Notes: a model not told the origin generated them from the letters alone. DNA of 64,000 bases from Actinomycetales bacterium (GCA_027484085.1 JAIXQF010000004.1:568162-632161), one strand, 5' to 3'. Positions 47,377-56,074 are shown, counted from the stretch's first letter. A program made the numbers and translations.

Positions 47377-47964
47377 ATGCTGATCTCACAATCATTTGAA
47401 GTGAAGCAACCTATTGACGCAGTGTGGAAGTTCTTTGATGACATTCCTCAGGTGGCAGCATCCATTCCGGGTGCCAACTTGTCACGGGAAGTTACTAAGG
47501 ACCGCTACGAGGGCGGGGTAGTTGTTTCTGCTGGTCCAGTAAAGCTGGAATTCGATGGTGTTGCTGAAGTCAAGAGTCGCGATAACGCGAAGCGCATCTT
47601 GGTTCTTGACGCATCAGGTGCAGACAAGAAAGGCCGTGGCGCAGCTTCGGTACTTCTAACTGCGTCCTTGAACCAGATTCCTGGTGGAACCAAAGTCGAT
47701 CTTTCGATGGATCTAACGATCTCCGGTGCGGCAGCGAACTACGGCCGTGGCCTAGTTGCTGACGTAACAGCAGTTCTGGTTAACACAGCAACTGTGAACA
47801 TGGAAGCTCGCATGGATGCAATCTCTAAGGGCTTGGATCCAAACTCAGTTGGTGGCGCAAAGGCAGCCAGCGGTCTATCGATTGGTATCAACGCCTTCAA
47901 GCGTGCTACCGGTCGCGTTTTAGCCCGCTTCTTCCTTCCTTACAAGCCAGTGGCACGTCGGTAA
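47377..47964 (+). CDS. coxG: CoxG, SRPBCC-fold CODH membrane-attachment protein
   Basis: 195 residues. The fold resembles START/Bet v1 domains; in Oligotropha CoxG is reported to anchor CO dehydrogenase to the cytoplasmic membrane. QSFEVKQPIDAVWKFFDDI and VAASIPGANLSREV are family hallmarks, and the C-terminus ends in a basic, amphipathic tail (KRATGRVLARFFLPYKP) suited to membrane contact. A strong AAGGAGG lies 6 bases before the ATG. It is followed at 12 bases by the first of five small membrane proteins. Confidence 0.9.
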   Translation: MLISQSFEVKQPIDAVWKFFDDIPQVAASIPGANLSREVTKDRYEGGVVVSAGPVKLEFDGVAEVKSRDNAKRILVLDASGADKKGRGAASVLLTASLNQIPGGTKVDLSMDLTISGAAANYGRGLVADVTAVLVNTATVNMEARMDAISKGLDPNSVGGAKAASGLSIGINAFKRATGRVLARFFLPYKPVARR

Positions 47965-47976
47965 AGGGGTACAGAG

Positions 47977-48231
47977 ATGAGTATTTGGGCAATTTTCAAC
48001 ATCGTCTTAGTTGTTGTCATCATTCCAGTTTTGGTTTGGTTGCTTAACGTAGTGCTAAGTGCATTGGAACGTATCCGCGGAGCTGCAGATGATGCACTCG
48101 CTGGTGGCGTTGCGCTAATTGGTGAACTATCAACCACACCTAGCCTGCTAGAAACCACCGATGAAACAATCAAGGACGTGGCAAACGGCGCAGTTCGCTA
48201 CGCCGGTTCCGTCGCGAAGTTACTGGGATAG
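47977..48231 (+). CDS. Small single-span membrane protein 1 of the cox-associated quintet
   Basis: 84 residues. One membrane helix at about residues 5-27 (uncharged N-terminus), then ALERIRGAADDALAGG and a helical tail. Positive charges just after the span predict that the C-terminus faces the cytoplasm. No known family recognised. AAAGGGG precedes the ATG. Immediately downstream of coxG (12 bases) and 10 bases before the next small gene. Confidence 0.82.
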   Translation: MSIWAIFNIVLVVVIIPVLVWLLNVVLSALERIRGAADDALAGGVALIGELSTTPSLLETTDETIKDVANGAVRYAGSVAKLLG

Positions 48232-48241
48232 GGGAATCTAA

Positions 48242-48469
48242 ATGGAAACCGTATTTGTAGTATCGCTGATCATTTTCACAGTGATCATCGCTGCAGCTGC
48301 ACTTGGATTAATCCGAGTCATTCTTCACCTTCGCTCAGTCGTCAAGACTCTTGATGCACTTGATGGTGGCGTGGCAGTAATCGTGGCACAGACATCAACC
48401 GTTACAAGCACCGTTGATTCCGTCAACGCCAGCTTGGCTCCAGTGCGTAACTTCGCAGAATCGATTTAG
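48242..48469 (+). CDS. Small single-span membrane protein 2 of the cox-associated quintet
   Basis: 75 residues. One span at about residues 5-26, then RVILHLRSVVKTLDALDGGVAV, basic then amphipathic. Predicted N-out/C-in. The layout (membrane helix plus a short amphipathic helix with heptad-like spacing) resembles DUF948-type proteins but the match is not certain. The GGGG upstream serves as ribosome-binding site. 8 bases before gene 3. Confidence 0.8.
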   Translation: METVFVVSLIIFTVIIAAAALGLIRVILHLRSVVKTLDALDGGVAVIVAQTSTVTSTVDSVNASLAPVRNFAESI

Positions 48470-48477
48470 GGGTAGTC

Positions 48478-48738
48478 ATGACAGAATTCTTCGGTGATCA
48501 CACAGGTTGGTTACTTGGTTATGTCATCGGTCTAGTTGTAGTACTAGTCGTTGTTGCACTTGTTGTACCAATTTTGCTATTAGCTGCTCGCATCGGCGGA
48601 CAGGCAAAGAGCATTAACTCCGGTCTGCAGGCTGCAGAAACAAACACTGCTGGCCTCAAGAAACTCCGCACCACAATCGAGTCTGCAACCAACATTGTTG
48701 CTGGTCTTAATCGTGGCCGTACAAAGCTAGGAGGCTAA
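48478..48738 (+). CDS. Small single-span membrane protein 3 of the cox-associated quintet
   Basis: 86 residues. Acidic N-terminus (MTEFFGDH), one long Val/Leu-rich span at about residues 11-37, then ARIGGQAKSINSGLQAAETN and a basic helical tail ending NRGRTKLGG. Predicted C-terminus in the cytoplasm. GGGG precedes the start; the AGGAGG of the next gene overlaps its 3' end. Confidence 0.8.
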   Translation: MTEFFGDHTGWLLGYVIGLVVVLVVVALVVPILLLAARIGGQAKSINSGLQAAETNTAGLKKLRTTIESATNIVAGLNRGRTKLGG

Positions 48739-48740
48739 CA

Positions 48741-49016
48741 ATGGATGTCAAAGTAGAAACATTGTGGACTGTGGCAAACATCCTGGGAATCGTTGTAGTG
48801 GTTGCAGTAGCGCTGCTTCTAACAATCTTGGTTTTGCTAGTTCGCACAATCGATAAGCGCGTTGCAGCCATCAAGGCAACTTTGGCAGCAGCCAAAGACA
48901 ACACTGCTCACACCAAGTTAATTGGCGAAACCGCTGCTGGTGTTGACGCGGTACTAAACGAAGGTCTAGAACATCACTTGTTCCTAGGTCGTGTCCTAGA
49001 AAAGGTACGTTCATGA
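48741..49016 (+). CDS. Small single-span membrane protein 4 of the cox-associated quintet
   Basis: 91 residues. One span at about residues 12-35, then RTIDKRVAAIKATLAAAKDN, a basic amphipathic helix. The second half contains GVDAVLNEGLEHHLFLGRVLEKVR. The AGGAGG upstream gives a strong ribosome-binding site. Stop overlaps the start of gene 5 by 4 bases (ATGA). Confidence 0.82.
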   Translation: MDVKVETLWTVANILGIVVVVAVALLLTILVLLVRTIDKRVAAIKATLAAAKDNTAHTKLIGETAAGVDAVLNEGLEHHLFLGRVLEKVRS

Positions 49017-49366
49017 GCACACTAGCTTTATGGTCCGTCATTGATGTAACTGCTTTGATCGCAGGTCTTGCAGTTTACCTATTCATCGTGGGTCGCCAGT
49101 TAACTAAGGTTGCCGGCACTCTTGAAGAAGCAGCCGACCTTGTATGGGAAATCAAGAAGGACGCCGAAGTTATTCACGGCGGCCTAACCCAGATCAACCA
49201 GACTGGTGGAATTGTTGCTGGAGCGTTGCCACTTCTTTACGGCATGGCTGAAGGCATTGTTACTGGCGCAACATACGTTGCTGAAGAGCCTGTCGAATCT
49301 GTCAACAAGCCAGCAATGGGCGTTCGTCGTTCCCGCCAAATGCACGGTGTTGGAATCGACATCTAA
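49013..49366 (+). CDS. Small single-span membrane protein 5 of the cox-associated quintet
   Basis: 117 residues, the longest of the set. One span near residues 10-27, then GRQLTKVAGTLEEAADLVWE, helical and amphipathic, and a second weakly hydrophobic stretch (GIVAGALPLLYGMAEGIVTGA). It ends with a basic tail (GVRRSRQMHG). Start overlaps the stop of gene 4. Last gene of the cox plus-strand operon, followed by the terminator at 49372-49411. Confidence 0.82.
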   Translation: MSTLALWSVIDVTALIAGLAVYLFIVGRQLTKVAGTLEEAADLVWEIKKDAEVIHGGLTQINQTGGIVAGALPLLYGMAEGIVTGATYVAEEPVESVNKPAMGVRRSRQMHGVGIDI

Positions 49367-49371
49367 GTTCA

Positions 49372-49411
49372 AAAATAAAAGAGCCGCAGGAAACTGCGGC
49401 TCTTTTATTTT
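49372..49411. terminator. Bidirectional terminator between the two cox operons
   Basis: Perfect 18-bp stem, AAAATAAAAGAGCCGCAG paired with its complement, around a GAAA loop (49390-49393). The stem's outer parts supply an A-rich side and a T-rich side, so it ends transcription from either direction. It lies between the plus-strand cox/quintet operon and the convergent minus-strand operon. Confidence 0.92.
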
Positions 49412-49426
49412 GCTTTGAAACTATTC

Positions 49427-49867
49427 TTAATGCGAAGTATTTGGATCCCGGTTAGTAGTTAGGGGATCGGTCACCGGCGTTGAGTATTCGCCGATCCATT
49501 CATCTTTCCAAGTCTTTTCAAACTTCTCTTCATTGCAACTTGGGTCATAGATTGCCATCAGCTCTTCGCAAATCTGCTGACGATGCGAAGGAAGTCCACC
49601 AGGGATTTCAAAGTAGGCAACATGCAAATTAAATTTTGAGCCCGCACGCTCAATCCAATGTGGGGAGCGACGGTGCTTGAAAGGGAATCCCACGGTTGAC
49701 AGATCATCTGAGTGATCGACATAGATAACCGAATAATCTTGTGGCTTGCCTTCAATGTCATTGCGAGTCAAAATCACGTACACCGCAGGAACAGGTGCTG
49801 GTGTCCATCCGGAAAGAACCCGAGGGCCTTCAAATGGATAGCCGGCCAAGCTGCCTAATCTGATCAT
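49427..49867 (-). CDS. GIY-YIG-like conserved protein
   Basis: 146 residues. VPAVYVILTR and YSVIYVDHSDDLS resemble the two strands of a GIY-YIG nuclease domain, but the canonical GIY and YIG triplets are changed (VYV and YVD). Later residues include HRRSPHWIERAG, QQICEELMAIYDPSCN and WKDEWIGEY. An actinobacterial conserved protein of unknown activity. Start overlaps the preceding 98-aa gene by 4 bases in the CoxD/CoxE operon. Nuclease activity is doubtful. Confidence 0.65.
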   Translation of the reverse strand: MIRLGSLAGYPFEGPRVLSGWTPAPVPAVYVILTRNDIEGKPQDYSVIYVDHSDDLSTVGFPFKHRRSPHWIERAGSKFNLHVAYFEIPGGLPSHRQQICEELMAIYDPSCNEEKFEKTWKDEWIGEYSTPVTDPLTTNRDPNTSH

Positions 49868-50160
49868 TCTGGAATTAGATCCAAGTCTGCAAAGTCTTCG
49901 TCTTCACTCATGGTGTCAGCATCCGTGACTTCCCATTGTGGAAGTGAAGTTTTGGCAACGGCCGCCGCAAATAGCTTTTGTCCCTCAAGGACTGCATCCG
50001 CGGAATTGTCAGCTTCAACCATGATCTGGGCACCGTAGGAAGTCGTTCCCATGCCGGAAGCAATGCCGTTAAGTGGCGCTACTGCATCGGCAAGTTCGAC
50101 GATCTCATCTAAGGTCATCTCGCGATCACCGTGTGCAACTAGTGAAACACTAAACTTCAT
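49864..50160 (-). CDS. 98-residue conserved protein in the coxDE operon
   Basis: Short soluble protein of mixed alpha/beta type (MKFSVSLVAHGDREMTLDEI; YGAQIMVEADNSADAVLEGQ), with a very acidic C-terminus (ADTMSEDEDFADLDLIPE). The pattern of strands and helices suggests a ferredoxin-like fold, but no family can be named. It lies 5 bases after coxE and overlaps the GIY-YIG-like gene, so it is co-transcribed with them. Confidence 0.6.
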   Translation of the reverse strand: MKFSVSLVAHGDREMTLDEIVELADAVAPLNGIASGMGTTSYGAQIMVEADNSADAVLEGQKLFAAAVAKTSLPQWEVTDADTMSEDEDFADLDLIPE

Positions 50161-50165
50161 TTCCG

Positions 50166-51314
50166 TTATCCCATCCTTGATAGTTCTCTTGCGAATTCCT
50201 CGAGGCTTTTGTAGTTATGGCCTGAATAAATCTTGTCGATATATGGATCTGCGATCATCATGCCAATGGTGTTTGGCTTGTAATCCTCATTGTCTCCCTT
50301 ATGAGGGTTCACCCAAATGACCTTGTGCGCAAGTCGAGAAAGCGTCTGCATGGCCTTATCTAGAGCTTGGGGTTCGCCTTGATCCAGACCATCGGAGCAG
50401 ATCACCACAATTGCGCCTCTTCCTAGCCGAGAGCGGCGAGATTCTTTAACGAAGGCCGCAATTGCATCGCCAATTCTGGTGCCACCGTCCCAATCCAATA
50501 CTGATTCGCCAGCCAGGCGCATCGCCTCATCTGGGGTGCGCTTATCTATGGACTTGGTGATTCTGGTTAGTCGTGTGCCAAAGCAAAACACCTCAACTTT
50601 GGTATTTGCTCGACGGGCAGAATAGGCAAGCTGCAGCAAGTTGCGAGAGTAGTCCGCCATTGATCCCGAAACGTCGAGAATAAAAACAATCGAACGCAGT
50701 TTTTCTTTGCGCTTTATGTACATCAAATCTTTAGGCTCACCTAGGGATCGCATGGTTTCGCGTGCCATGCGTCGCATGTCTAAAACTTTGCCTTTAGGAG
50801 TGGATTGCGTTCGGTAAGTGCGTCGCTTAGGAGGAGAAACCTTAAGCATTGAGATTAACTTGCGGAACCGATTAAGTTCTTCATCAGAACAATCAGCAAA
50901 GGCTTTATGCCGAGAGATGTCTGCGGCTGAGGCCATGTAACCCAATCGAGTTTCATCCTCGATTACTTCGCCCGGAAGACCTTGTTCAACATTCGGGACT
51001 TCGAGAGTTGCTCCGGCATTTGCTGAAGACTTGAGCTTTACCTTCCTGACATCTGGTTCATTTTCACCAATGTCTAGAAAGAAGGCTTGAAATCTTTTGT
51101 TGTATAGCGGAATGTTGTCTTTCTTGCGGACCAAAGTAATGCGGCCACTCCAGTAAACATCCATGATGTCACTGGCATCCAGAACAGAAATTGAAGAAAG
51201 GTAGGTAATGACATCATCTGAACCAATGACCATGCCGTGAAAGCGGAGGTCGTGGGCGAACTCAATAAAGAGTTCGTCAAAGCCAGTTAACTCAGGAGCT
51301 TGGGACGATGTCAT
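50166..51314 (-). CDS. coxE: CoxE-like VWA domain protein
   Basis: 382 residues. Partner of the MoxR ATPase CoxD; this pair is proposed to help assemble the Cu-S-Mo centre of CO dehydrogenase. The VWA domain occupies the second half, with the metal-ion adhesion motif FILDVSGSMADYSRNLL and a later RLGRGAIVVICSDGLDQGE. The N-terminal half (FIEFAHDLRFHGMVIGSDDV) is the CoxE-type helical region. Start overlaps the coxD end by 23 bases. Confidence 0.9.
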   Translation of the reverse strand: MTSSQAPELTGFDELFIEFAHDLRFHGMVIGSDDVITYLSSISVLDASDIMDVYWSGRITLVRKKDNIPLYNKRFQAFFLDIGENEPDVRKVKLKSSANAGATLEVPNVEQGLPGEVIEDETRLGYMASAADISRHKAFADCSDEELNRFRKLISMLKVSPPKRRTYRTQSTPKGKVLDMRRMARETMRSLGEPKDLMYIKRKEKLRSIVFILDVSGSMADYSRNLLQLAYSARRANTKVEVFCFGTRLTRITKSIDKRTPDEAMRLAGESVLDWDGGTRIGDAIAAFVKESRRSRLGRGAIVVICSDGLDQGEPQALDKAMQTLSRLAHKVIWVNPHKGDNEDYKPNTIGMMIADPYIDKIYSGHNYKSLEEFARELSRMG

Positions 51315-52179
51315 TGAGATTCTTCATGGTGTAGTCCAGATCATCCCGATCTTTGATTACTGCACCTAGAGTGTCGGCTGCACTTTTCTCGTTCAAGTCA
51401 CTTGCGCCAACTGCATCTAAGGATTCAACCCAGTCAATAGTTTCGGCAACGCCCGGGACCTTTTCAAGTTCCATTTGGCGTAACTGGTTAACTGCGCCAA
51501 CAACCTGAGTGGCTAGGCGTTCGCTAATGCCTGGAACCCGAGCCCGAACAATCTCAATTTCGCGATCGGCATCTGGGAAACCAATCCAGGTGTAAAGACA
51601 GCGACGCTTTAGAGCATCATGAAGTTCACGAGTGCGGTTTGAAGTCAAGATAACGATTGGGCGAGAGGTCGCCGCTACGGTTCCTACTTCTGGGATTGTG
51701 ACCTGGAAGTCTGAAAGTAGTTCAAGCAAGAACGCTTCGAATTCATCATCGGCGCGGTCAACTTCGTCAATAAGCAATACGCAAGCATCTCCAGCGCGAA
51801 CTGCCTTTAGAAGTGGACGCTCAAGTAAAAACTTTGGACTAAAGAGCTGTTCGTCGGCGCTTTCACTTAACTCAGCACTAGTAAGTGAGCGGATGTGAAG
51901 CATTTGGCGGGCGTAATCCCATTCATATAGTGCGTGATTAGTATCGATACCTTCGTAGCACTGCAAACGAATAAGTTCTCGCTGAAACATAATGGCAAGG
52001 GTCTTGGCAAGCTCAGTTTTACCAACGCCGACTTCGCCTTCAAGCAAAAGCGGCTTACCAAGCTTTAGGGAAATCAGGATTGAGGTGGCCAGGCCGCGAT
52101 CAGCAATGTAACCAAGTTCGCGTAGGTCTTCGGTGAGTTTTTCAACTGTTAAATCAGCAAATGGGCGAGCGGCAGTCAT
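51292..52179 (-). CDS. coxD: CoxD-like MoxR family AAA+ ATPase
   Basis: 295 residues. Walker A GEVGVGKTELAKTL near residue 45, Walker B VLLIDEVDRADDEFE near residue 137, sensor region PIVILTSNRTRELHDALKRRCLY. MoxR ATPases couple with VWA proteins such as CoxE to mature metalloenzymes. In CO oxidisers CoxD is required for sulfur and copper insertion into CoxL. Operon with coxE and the flanking small genes. Confidence 0.92.
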   Translation of the reverse strand: MTAARPFADLTVEKLTEDLRELGYIADRGLATSILISLKLGKPLLLEGEVGVGKTELAKTLAIMFQRELIRLQCYEGIDTNHALYEWDYARQMLHIRSLTSAELSESADEQLFSPKFLLERPLLKAVRAGDACVLLIDEVDRADDEFEAFLLELLSDFQVTIPEVGTVAATSRPIVILTSNRTRELHDALKRRCLYTWIGFPDADREIEIVRARVPGISERLATQVVGAVNQLRQMELEKVPGVAETIDWVESLDAVGASDLNEKSAADTLGAVIKDRDDLDYTMKNLNDIVPSS

Positions 52180-52203
52180 GAGGTATCCGAGAAATCCTTT
52201 GAA

Positions 52204-52455
52204 TTAGTTGGAATTGCCGAAGACTAGGTCAGCGATTGAGCCACCGGTGGCTAGTTTGCCTTCGCGAGCCAACTTTGCCTTCCAGGCAGTAGCCACATCA
52301 GTACCTTCATCGCCAAAGCCGTCGTATGAGACGTCTTTCATGTTGCGACAAACCTTATTTGGATTGCATTCGTCGTCGAGTTCAGCCATGGTTTCAGGAT
52401 TACCCTGCCAAATTGAGCGAATGGCTTCAGCGGCTTGAGTGGTCTCTTCAGACAT
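52204..52455 (-). CDS. 83-residue protein of unknown function leading the coxDE operon
   Basis: Acidic, soluble, with two cysteines close together (ECNPNKVCRNMKD) and no membrane span. No family recognised. AGGAGG-like GGGAGGAA lies about 5 bases before the ATG. It lies 24 bases upstream of coxD on the same strand. The CX5C pair raises the possibility of metal or redox binding, but nothing more can be said. Confidence 0.65.
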   Translation of the reverse strand: MSEETTQAAEAIRSIWQGNPETMAELDDECNPNKVCRNMKDVSYDGFGDEGTDVATAWKAKLAREGKLATGGSIADLVFGNSN

Positions 52456-52578
52456 GTGATTCCTCCCGAAAACAATGGCTTGTTGCCCTCAAACGTACCA
52501 CGACCTCAATTTCGGCGCATTGGAAGAACTCCCTCAACCAATGGGTTTCTGGGCACTATGCGTGGCTTAAGTCGCTTG

Positions 52579-52584
52579 TAGACT
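52579..52584 (+). promoter_or_regulatory. -10 box of the UPF0114 gene
   Basis: TAGACT lies 6 bases before the ATG at 52591, and no ribosome-binding site is seen, so the mRNA is probably leaderless. Confidence 0.45.
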
Positions 52585-52590
52585 CATGGA

Positions 52591-53046
52591 ATGCGCAGAA
52601 TGCTTGAACTAGCTCGATATGCCGTCGTGATCCCATCAGCTGCATCAGTCATTGGGGCCATCGTTCTCATGATTTTGGGATCTATTGAGATTGTCCGATC
52701 TGCAATAGACGTAGTTGCAAAGCAAGTACCACTTAAAGAGACTGTGGTTGCGATTCTCACATCAGTTGATGCGATTCTTTTGGGAACCGTACTTTTGGTA
52801 ATTGGTTATGGCTTGTACGAACTATTCGTCGATACAAATCTTGAGGTCCCAGATTGGCTGGAGATCACCACACTTGATGACCTGAAGGCAAAACTTATCG
52901 GTGTCGTAGTGGCGATTATCGCCGTTATCTTCGTAGGTGTTCTGGTGGACGCAAAATCTTCAGATGAAGTCATGTATTACGGCATTGGTGCTGGCGCAGT
53001 AGTGCTTGCCCTAGCTGCCTTTACTTTTACTTCGAAAAAGAAGTGA
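52591..53046 (+). CDS. UPF0114/YqhA family membrane protein
   Basis: 151 residues with three or four membrane spans. VDAILLGTVLLVIGYGLYELF and LPDWL-like VPDWLEITTLDDLKAKL match the UPF0114 (YqhA) pattern; function unknown. Divergent from the coxDE operon. Ends 1 base before the convergent fusion gene. Confidence 0.85.
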   Translation: MRRMLELARYAVVIPSAASVIGAIVLMILGSIEIVRSAIDVVAKQVPLKETVVAILTSVDAILLGTVLLVIGYGLYELFVDTNLEVPDWLEITTLDDLKAKLIGVVVAIIAVIFVGVLVDAKSSDEVMYYGIGAGAVVLALAAFTFTSKKK

Positions 53047-53047
53047 C

Positions 53048-55990
53048 CTAAGCGCGTAAGCCACGTGCAAAGACATCTAAGAACTGATCCACTTCGGCCT
53101 TACCGATAATCATCGGTGGCTTTATCTTGAGCACGTTGTCTGCTGGTCCATCGCTAGATAGGAACACACCATTTTCTCGAGCGAACTCAATTAAGTCTTT
53201 TGTGATCTGCGTGCCAGGTTCTTGAGTTGCCTTGTCAGCAACTAGTTCAACGCCAATGAACAACCCGCTACCGCGAACATCGCCAATGAATTCAATCTCA
53301 TTGGCTAGTTTGCGGACTTCATCCATCAGGTAGTTGCCCGTCACCAGTGCATTGCGTTGCAACGATTCATCGACGATTACATCCAACACGGTTTGACCAA
53401 TTGCGGCAGAGACTGGGTTGCCGCCAAAGGTATTGAAGTACTCCATGCCATTGATGAAGGAGTGCGCAATCTCAGGGGTAGTGACTACCGCAGCTAGGGG
53501 ATGACCACTACCAAGTGGTTTACCCATGGTCACAATGTCAGGCACAACATCATGCATTTCAAATCCCCAGAAATGGGTACCGACGCGTCCCATGCCGATT
53601 TGAACTTCATCCGCGATGCATACGCCACCGGCTGCTCGTGTAAGTTCAAAGGCTTGCTTTAGAAATCCCGGAGCCAACGGAACTTGGCCACCCGTACTGA
53701 CGATTGATTCCGAAATGAAGGCACAGAGCGGTTCCCCTAATGAATCCAGCTCCCGCTTGAACTCGGCTACATACTTAGCGCCGGCACCTTCGCCACGATG
53801 CAAACCCTTGTAGGCGTCTGGAATTGGTGCAATCCGAACATGGTCTGGTCGGCCTTGGCCGCCGCGACCATTGAATTTGTATGGACTGATGTCAATAATG
53901 CTGGTGATGTGTCCGTGGTAAGCGTGATCCAGAACCATCATGCCTTTGGCTTTAGTGTGTGCCTGGGCTAGGCGAAGAGCTAAATCGTTGGCTTCACTTC
54001 CGCTGTTAACAAAGAACACAACACTCAAAGGATCTGGAAACGTGTTGGCAAGCGCTCGGGCGTATTCAATGGCATTTTGATTCCAATAACGCGTATTGGT
54101 GTTTAAAGTGAGCATTTGTTTATATGCAGCCTCAACAACACGAGGATGACTATGTCCTAAGTGAGCCACATTGTTAACTAGGTCGAGATACTTGCTGCCT
54201 GCGCGATCAAATAAGTAGGCGCCTTGACCACTTACGACCTCTAAGTGCTTTTGGAAGTTCAGGCTTAACGCCCGTGACATAACAACTTGACGCTCTTGGG
54301 CCAGTGTCTCGGTCTTCATGTGGGCATGAACATCTGTGCCTTCAGGAATCCGCAAAATCAGATTCGGATTAGGGCAGATGCTTCGCCAAACTGGAAGTTC
54401 ACTCAATGCGGCGACACCAAAAATGTCATGTCCCATGTCGCACAAATCCAGAATGATCTGGAAATGAGTGTGCGGTGGCCAACCAACGTTAACTTCCTCA
54501 GTTCCCATGGTTGCAATCTGTTGACCTGACTTGATTTCCTTTCCAACAAAAAGGCCCTCTAGCGATTCACGAGATAGGTGAGCGTAAAGAGTGTGGAATT
54601 TAATGCCCTGATCTGTTTCATGCTCCAGAACGATCATTGGCCCATTGTCTAAGTGGGCGGTGTTGTCATTGAATAAAAAGACCTTGCCATCAAGTGCTGC
54701 GTAAACCGGAGTTCCAGCCGGGGCGAATAAATCCACAGCTAAATGAACTGTTCGCGACTCTTTGCCTTCATCCACAAAGAAGTCGGATTCATATACATTT
54801 CGATCTTCGCAGTAATGACCGATAGCAACTTCAGCTCCGGCTGCATGCATTTCGGCTTCAATAGCTTCCCAGGATCTCGCCAGATTCTTGTTGTTTACTG
54901 ACCAGTCCAGCCAAATCTTGTTTGCTTGAGCAAATGGTGGCATTACAACGTCAGAAATATTGGCTGCAGTCGTTGCTAGCCATTGGCGGACGTGGCGACT
55001 ATCTGGATGTGCTTCATAACCACAGGCATTACGAAGTCGGTAATGGGCTAGTCGATCAGATGAAGCGGTAAGTGCTGGCAGTAGCGAGCGGAAGTAGTCC
55101 TGTGAAATTGAAAGATACTCATTGTCGGGATCTGCGGCTAATTGACGATGCGCCATCACCACGCTGGTAGCAACTCGTAAGCAAACTAGATCAAACAAGA
55201 CTTCAAGTTCAGCAGGGGATAGCGGAGCAACTTCGTGATATCCGCGAACAATTGCATAGATACTTGCAACTGGATCGCGAGCATCAAGTTGGTAAGCACA
55301 GCCGACGGCCAATCCGCAGATTCTTGGCGCAAAGATTAGGTCACCAAAATCGATTAGACCAGTGACTTTACCTGCATTAACAACAACGTTGTTGTCGTTT
55401 GCGTCATTGTGGATTAACTGATGCTTGAGAGCTCGAACTTTTGGTAGTGATTTAGTTATTGCGCGATCAAATATTGTTTGAACCTGATTCTGCAGATCTT
55501 GGTCTGAAATCAATTCAATGTCAGATGCAAGATCTTCGGCCTGCATGGCATTCCAACCAAATGGTTGATCTAAAACTTCGCGGTGTATAGAGGCATCTAG
55601 TTTGGCCAATTTCAGATCAACGACTGCTATTAGTTTTCCAAGCTGAACTTTGTTCGTCTCGGATAAGTCTTTTGATTGTGACCACAGATCTCCGTCGATC
55701 CAAGTCAGGAGTCTGGCGAACTTCCCATCACTCAGGTCAGTGAGGAGTTCACCGGCAGACGATGGAACAGTCTTTGGGATTTCAAAGCCGTTCAAGCTGG
55801 ACAAACTCGTAAGCACATCCTGCTGGATCTTGATCTGCGGAACTTCAGATAAGTCATGGATCTTCAGTATGTATTTCCCACGAGGGCTGACAATTAGAAA
55901 GTTGGGATTTCGCTCTCCAGCTAAGGATGTTGCCTCACCATCTATGCCGAAGTGATCTTTTGCTATGTCGTGGGCAGCGAGGATATCCAT
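53048..55990 (-). CDS. Three-domain fusion: APH-type kinase, M23 domain, class III aminotransferase
   Basis: 980 residues. Residues about 1-330 are an aminoglycoside phosphotransferase-like kinase ([13 protein letters not shown] with HxD..N; LIDFGDL). Residues about 390-560 are an M23 metallopeptidase/LysM-type fold with [17 protein letters not shown] (HxxxD) and PPHTHFQI (HxH). Residues about 590-980 are a PLP-dependent class III aminotransferase ([48 protein letters not shown] with the PLP Lys). There is no signal peptide, so the M23 part is cytosolic. Homologous kinase and transaminase-fold proteins in animals phosphorylate hydroxylysine and then eliminate phosphate plus ammonia, so a kinase/phospho-lyase pair is a reasonable guess. 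Confidence 0.88.
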   Translation of the reverse strand: MDILAAHDIAKDHFGIDGEATSLAGERNPNFLIVSPRGKYILKIHDLSEVPQIKIQQDVLTSLSSLNGFEIPKTVPSSAGELLTDLSDGKFARLLTWIDGDLWSQSKDLSETNKVQLGKLIAVVDLKLAKLDASIHREVLDQPFGWNAMQAEDLASDIELISDQDLQNQVQTIFDRAITKSLPKVRALKHQLIHNDANDNNVVVNAGKVTGLIDFGDLIFAPRICGLAVGCAYQLDARDPVASIYAIVRGYHEVAPLSPAELEVLFDLVCLRVATSVVMAHRQLAADPDNEYLSISQDYFRSLLPALTASSDRLAHYRLRNACGYEAHPDSRHVRQWLATTAANISDVVMPPFAQANKIWLDWSVNNKNLARSWEAIEAEMHAAGAEVAIGHYCEDRNVYESDFFVDEGKESRTVHLAVDLFAPAGTPVYAALDGKVFLFNDNTAHLDNGPMIVLEHETDQGIKFHTLYAHLSRESLEGLFVGKEIKSGQQIATMGTEEVNVGWPPHTHFQIILDLCDMGHDIFGVAALSELPVWRSICPNPNLILRIPEGTDVHAHMKTETLAQERQVVMSRALSLNFQKHLEVVSGQGAYLFDRAGSKYLDLVNNVAHLGHSHPRVVEAAYKQMLTLNTNTRYWNQNAIEYARALANTFPDPLSVVFFVNSGSEANDLALRLAQAHTKAKGMMVLDHAYHGHITSIIDISPYKFNGRGGQGRPDHVRIAPIPDAYKGLHRGEGAGAKYVAEFKRELDSLGEPLCAFISESIVSTGGQVPLAPGFLKQAFELTRAAGGVCIADEVQIGMGRVGTHFWGFEMHDVVPDIVTMGKPLGSGHPLAAVVTTPEIAHSFINGMEYFNTFGGNPVSAAIGQTVLDVIVDESLQRNALVTGNYLMDEVRKLANEIEFIGDVRGSGLFIGVELVADKATQEPGTQITKDLIEFARENGVFLSSDGPADNVLKIKPPMIIGKAEVDQFLDVFARGLRA

Positions 55991-56074
55991 GCCTTAATGG
56001 TAGCGATTGCAACAAGTATCAGGCGTCGAGAATGCGATTAATTGCACTGCCATAGGATTTGAGAATGGGATGCA

